From positions 1 to 64,000 of the forward strand of contig JALNWE010000004.1 of assembly GCA_023231065.1 (NCBI GenBank): DNA of 64,000 bases, given 5' to 3'. The translations under genes were made by a program, and so were the position numbers. A model generated the notes under the pieces. That model searched no databases, was not told the DNA's origin, and saw only the letters and a program-made list of their open reading frames with translations. The DNA comes from Bacteroidales bacterium. Its GTDB lineage: Bacteria; Bacteroidota; Bacteroidia; Bacteroidales; FEN-979. Positions 61,255 to 64,000 of the stretch are shown one piece after another (position 1 is the first letter of the stretch; every line of letters starts with the position of its first letter).

Positions 61255-64000
61255 ATGAAAAATCTCCCATTAATCATTGTTTTTTGTGTCTTTAGCATTT
61301 TTAGTTTCACCTCTTCAGCATCCGTGCAAAATCCGGCCACAACCGCAACGGATAACCCGACACCAGGAAAATATACCGATTCTATTGATTATAAAAATCC
61401 GGGCCTCCCGGTCAATGCGAGGGTAAAAGATCTTCTGTCAAGAATGACCCCGGAAGAAAAATTCTGGCAGTTATTCATGCTTACGGAAGACCTGTCACGG
61501 GATAAATCGAAATATCAGAAAGGGGTATTTGGTTTTCAGGGTGGGTTATCCATGGATCCGACAGAAAGGGACAAATTGAACATTCCTCCGGCGCTCCGGG
61601 GAGACGCCAGGGAGCTGACCTTGAGGATGAATGAAATCCAACGATATTTTGTTGAAAAAACAAGACTTGGCATCCCGGTTATTTTTTTCGAGGAAGCGTT
61701 ACATGGATTATGCAAAAAGGGAGCGACCATTTTTCCACAGTCTATTGGCCTGGCTGCAACCTTCGATACCGGATTAATGCATCGCGTTGCCGGCGCCATT
61801 GCAAAGGAAACCAGGCGCCAGGGAATCCGGCAGATCCTTTCACCGGTTGTGAATGTCGCAACCGACCCCCGTTGGGGCCGGACGGAAGAAACGTATGGGG
61901 AAGATCCGTTTTTATGTTCTGAAATGGGAGTCTCATATATAACGGAATTTGAACATGCAGGGGTCATTGCCACACCCAAACATTTTGTGGCCAATTCCGG
62001 GGATGGCGGACGGGACAGCTATCCTGTCAACGCTAACGAACGGTTGCTTGAGAACCTGTATTTTCCTCCTTTCAAAGCATGCATTTCAAGGGGTGGCGCA
62101 GGTTCCGTTATGACTGCCTATAATTCGCTTGATGGACGGCCCTGCTCATCAAATGAATGGTTGTTGCGTAAAAAACTAAAGGGAGATTGGAAATTTGAGG
62201 GATTTGTTATTTCTGATGCCGGAGCTACCGGTGGGGCAAACCTGTTGCATAAAACAGCCCTGGATTACCCTGATGCGGGCATCCAGGCGATGAAGAACGG
62301 GCAGGATGTCCTTTTTCAGACTGATTTCGATCATGCCACTCTTTTTCTGCCCGCTTATCTGGATGGGCGGATTCCGGGAAAAGATATTGACAGCGCTGTT
62401 GCCCGCGTCCTCCGGGCGAAATTCAAACTGGGCCTCTTCGACAATCCATACTGCGATCCGGAACCGGGAACCAGTTATGACAACCCCGGTTTAAATAAGG
62501 AATTGGCGCTGGAAGCTGCCGAAAAAGCCATCGTTTTACTGAAAAATAAGGATCAGCTTTTACCCTTATCAGGCGCTTATACCAGGATCGCTGTCATCGG
62601 GCCGGAAGCTGTGGAAGCCAGGACGGGTGGCTACAGTGGCCCTTCCAGCGAGAAAGTCAGCATTCTTGACGGAATAAAGAAAAGATTCGGAGATCCGGCC
62701 GTCGTCCGCTATGAACCAGGTTGTGGCAGAAGTCCGGTAACTTATATCACGGTACCTTCAAATTGTTTGATGCCTTCACCGGCGGATGGAGCTTTACATG
62801 GATTGCAGGGTGAATACTTCAATTCCCGCGATATAAGTGGTAACCCTGTCCTGGTGAGGACCGATCCGGAGATCAGTTTCAGGTGGGCCTTATATCAGCC
62901 GGGCCCCGGAATAAATTATGATTGGTACTCTATACGGTGGACGGGATTTCTTCATTCACCGGTGACAGGTTCTGTTAAAATTGGGATTGAAGGAAATGAT
63001 GGTTACCGGCTATACCTGGATGATTCCCTGCTGATCGATAACTGGAATAAGAAATCGTTTGCTTCGACCCTGGTAGATTACCGATTTGAAAAAAACAGAA
63101 AGTATAGCATCCGCATCGAATATTTTGAGACCACTGGTTCGGGGAGAATGCGGTTGATATGGAATGCAGGCGTTATCGATGAGTGGGAAAATGAAATCCA
63201 GAAAGCTGTGGACCTGGTTAATCAAAGTGATGTTGCTATCGTAACGGTTGGTATTGAAGAAGGCGAAGGCCGCGACCGAGCGTTTCTTGGATTACCCGGC
63301 CACCAGGAAGAGCTGATCAATAAGGTTGCGGCAACCGGGAAACCGGTTGTGGTGATCCTGGTTGGCGGTAGCGCAATTACGATGAATTCCTGGTTAATGA
63401 ACGTTTCTTCGGTTCTGGATGTATGGTATCCGGGTGAACGGGGTGGTGATGCCGTTGCCAGAGTGTTGGCCGGTGATTATAACCCGGCGGGAAGGCTTCC
63501 CATTGCATTCCCGATGGCTGAAGGGCAGTTGCCTTTGTTATACAACCACCTGCCAACCGGTCGCTCGGATGATTATACGGATCTTACCGGTGAAGCGTTA
63601 TTTCCTTTTGGGTATGGTTTGAGTTATACCAATTTCGACTATCAGGACCCGCTTTTAGCAAAGCCGCGGATCCATCCTGATGATTCGACCACCCTCAGCT
63701 TTACCATTAAAAATACGGGTAAATTTCCAGGAGATGAAGTAGTTCAGCTATACATTCAGGATGTTTTATCATCGGTTGCGCGGCCCGCGAGGGAGTTGAA
63801 GGGTTTTACGCGCATCCATCTGGGACCCGGTGAAAGTAAAAAAGTTGAATTCCGGATTACACCTTCACTTCTGGCAATGGTTGATCAAGAGATGGAGCAT
63901 GTGGTGGAACCCGGAGAATTCAGGCTACTGATCGGGACCTCCTCAAAAGATATCCGTCTGCGGGAAATCCTGACCGTGATAAAACCTGTAGCGGACGAAT
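61255..64000 (+). CDS. GH3 glycosidase with PA14 insertion, truncated at window end
   Basis: From the ATG at 61255 (MKNLPLIIVFCVFSIFSF) the frame stays open to base 64000, so 915 residues are visible and the C terminus is missing. GH3 landmarks are RMTPEEKFWQLFM, IPVIFFEEALHGL, SPVVNVATDPRWGRTEETYG, PKHFVANSG and GFVISDAGATGG, where the Asp (about 320) is the nucleophile; the usual Trp after it is Ala here. A PA14 domain interrupts the second domain (about 515-640, LQGEYFNSRD, then VKIGIEGNDGYRLYLDD), and a fibronectin-III-like domain starts at about 820. PA14-GH3 enzymes are beta-glucosidases or beta-xylosidases; the specificity is open. It is 50 bp after the activase gene. Confidence 0.85.
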   Translation, partial: MKNLPLIIVFCVFSIFSFTSSASVQNPATTATDNPTPGKYTDSIDYKNPGLPVNARVKDLLSRMTPEEKFWQLFMLTEDLSRDKSKYQKGVFGFQGGLSMDPTERDKLNIPPALRGDARELTLRMNEIQRYFVEKTRLGIPVIFFEEALHGLCKKGATIFPQSIGLAATFDTGLMHRVAGAIAKETRRQGIRQILSPVVNVATDPRWGRTEETYGEDPFLCSEMGVSYITEFEHAGVIATPKHFVANSGDGGRDSYPVNANERLLENLYFPPFKACISRGGAGSVMTAYNSLDGRPCSSNEWLLRKKLKGDWKFEGFVISDAGATGGANLLHKTALDYPDAGIQAMKNGQDVLFQTDFDHATLFLPAYLDGRIPGKDIDSAVARVLRAKFKLGLFDNPYCDPEPGTSYDNPGLNKELALEAAEKAIVLLKNKDQLLPLSGAYTRIAVIGPEAVEARTGGYSGPSSEKVSILDGIKKRFGDPAVVRYEPGCGRSPVTYITVPSNCLMPSPADGALHGLQGEYFNSRDISGNPVLVRTDPEISFRWALYQPGPGINYDWYSIRWTGFLHSPVTGSVKIGIEGNDGYRLYLDDSLLIDNWNKKSFASTLVDYRFEKNRKYSIRIEYFETTGSGRMRLIWNAGVIDEWENEIQKAVDLVNQSDVAIVTVGIEEGEGRDRAFLGLPGHQEELINKVAATGKPVVVILVGGSAITMNSWLMNVSSVLDVWYPGERGGDAVARVLAGDYNPAGRLPIAFPMAEGQLPLLYNHLPTGRSDDYTDLTGEALFPFGYGLSYTNFDYQDPLLAKPRIHPDDSTTLSFTIKNTGKFPGDEVVQLYIQDVLSSVARPARELKGFTRIHLGPGESKKVEFRITPSLLAMVDQEMEHVVEPGEFRLLIGTSSKDIRLREILTVIKPVADE

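Noticed and set aside
1..64000. CRISPR arrays, tRNA or rRNA genes
   Set aside because: No direct repeats with spacers and no tRNA or rRNA signatures were recognised by eye; a covariance search would be needed to exclude them.

Overview
The window comes from a Bacteroidota (Bacteroidales-type) chromosome. The evidence is a SusC/SusD pair, two proteins with type IX secretion (T9SS) C-terminal sorting domains, surface lipoproteins with a Cys-Lys-Lys-Lys start, transmembrane one-component regulators, and -7 promoter boxes of the TAnnTTTG form. Nothing in it identifies a species. The left 5 kb and the 973-codon gene are visibly richer in A+T than the rest.

Left accessory region (1-4800). This is a patchwork of mobile and broken genes. 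It holds the end of a T9SS-secreted protein, a large AT-rich protein that joins an EVE/PUA-like domain to a PD-(D/E)XK nuclease (a likely restriction or defence gene), a decayed IS66 TnpB fragment, and a HigA antitoxin whose HigB toxin is reduced to 29 codons. It also holds a short, intron-protein-less element that looks like a group II intron, a second solo copy of that element's 3' hairpin, and a trypsin-like protease remnant without a proper start.

4.8-17.6 kb. A T9SS-secreted beta-propeller protein lies divergent from a TPR/transmembrane/HTH regulator. These are followed by a DHA2-type drug exporter, an NAD(P)-binding oxidoreductase, and a small plus-strand run: a GH63-like (mannosylglycerate-hydrolase-like) enzyme, a GH172 lipoprotein and a CAP-SPOR protein. 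An O6-alkylguanine-DNA alkyltransferase and a small membrane protein follow on the minus strand.

17.7-45.4 kb. This is a polysaccharide utilisation locus on the minus strand, and its gene content fits beta-1,2-glucan. In transcription order it has a membrane one-component regulator, SusC, SusD, a LamG-type surface glycan-binding lipoprotein, an intrinsic terminator or attenuator, a GH144 endo-beta-1,2-glucanase lipoprotein, a GH3 beta-glucosidase, a 1501-residue two-headed protein (divergent GH144 plus carbohydrate-binding modules plus an unassigned (alpha/alpha)6 enzyme), a GPH sugar:cation symporter with a 200-residue insertion, a cytoplasmic GH35, a cytoplasmic GH94 of 1,2-beta-oligoglucan phosphorylase size, and an SSS-family symporter. 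The inferred flow is: surface cutting by GH144, SusCD import, periplasmic trimming, GPH/SSS uptake to the cytosol, then phosphorolysis to glucose 1-phosphate with GH35 remodelling oligosaccharides. Substrate assignment rests on family membership, not on assay.

45.4-53.3 kb. This is mostly housekeeping: a membrane metallophosphoesterase, two tandem repeat arrays, an M23 peptidase, an EXPERA-type membrane protein, an SDR oxidoreductase, aldose 1-epimerase, PPK2 and galactokinase.

53.4-64 kb. A plus-strand run holds a GH2 beta-mannosidase, a GH92 alpha-mannosidase, an M64 peptidase, an orphan glycyl-radical-enzyme activase overlapping it, and a GH3-PA14 enzyme cut by the window edge. The mannosidases plus the peptidase suggest use of mannose-rich glycoprotein.

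The items most worth following up are the C-terminal enzyme module and altered GH144 active site of the 1501-residue protein, the GH35 as a probable oligoglucan transglycosylase, the GPH insertion, the EVE-nuclease gene, and the group-II-intron-like elements.
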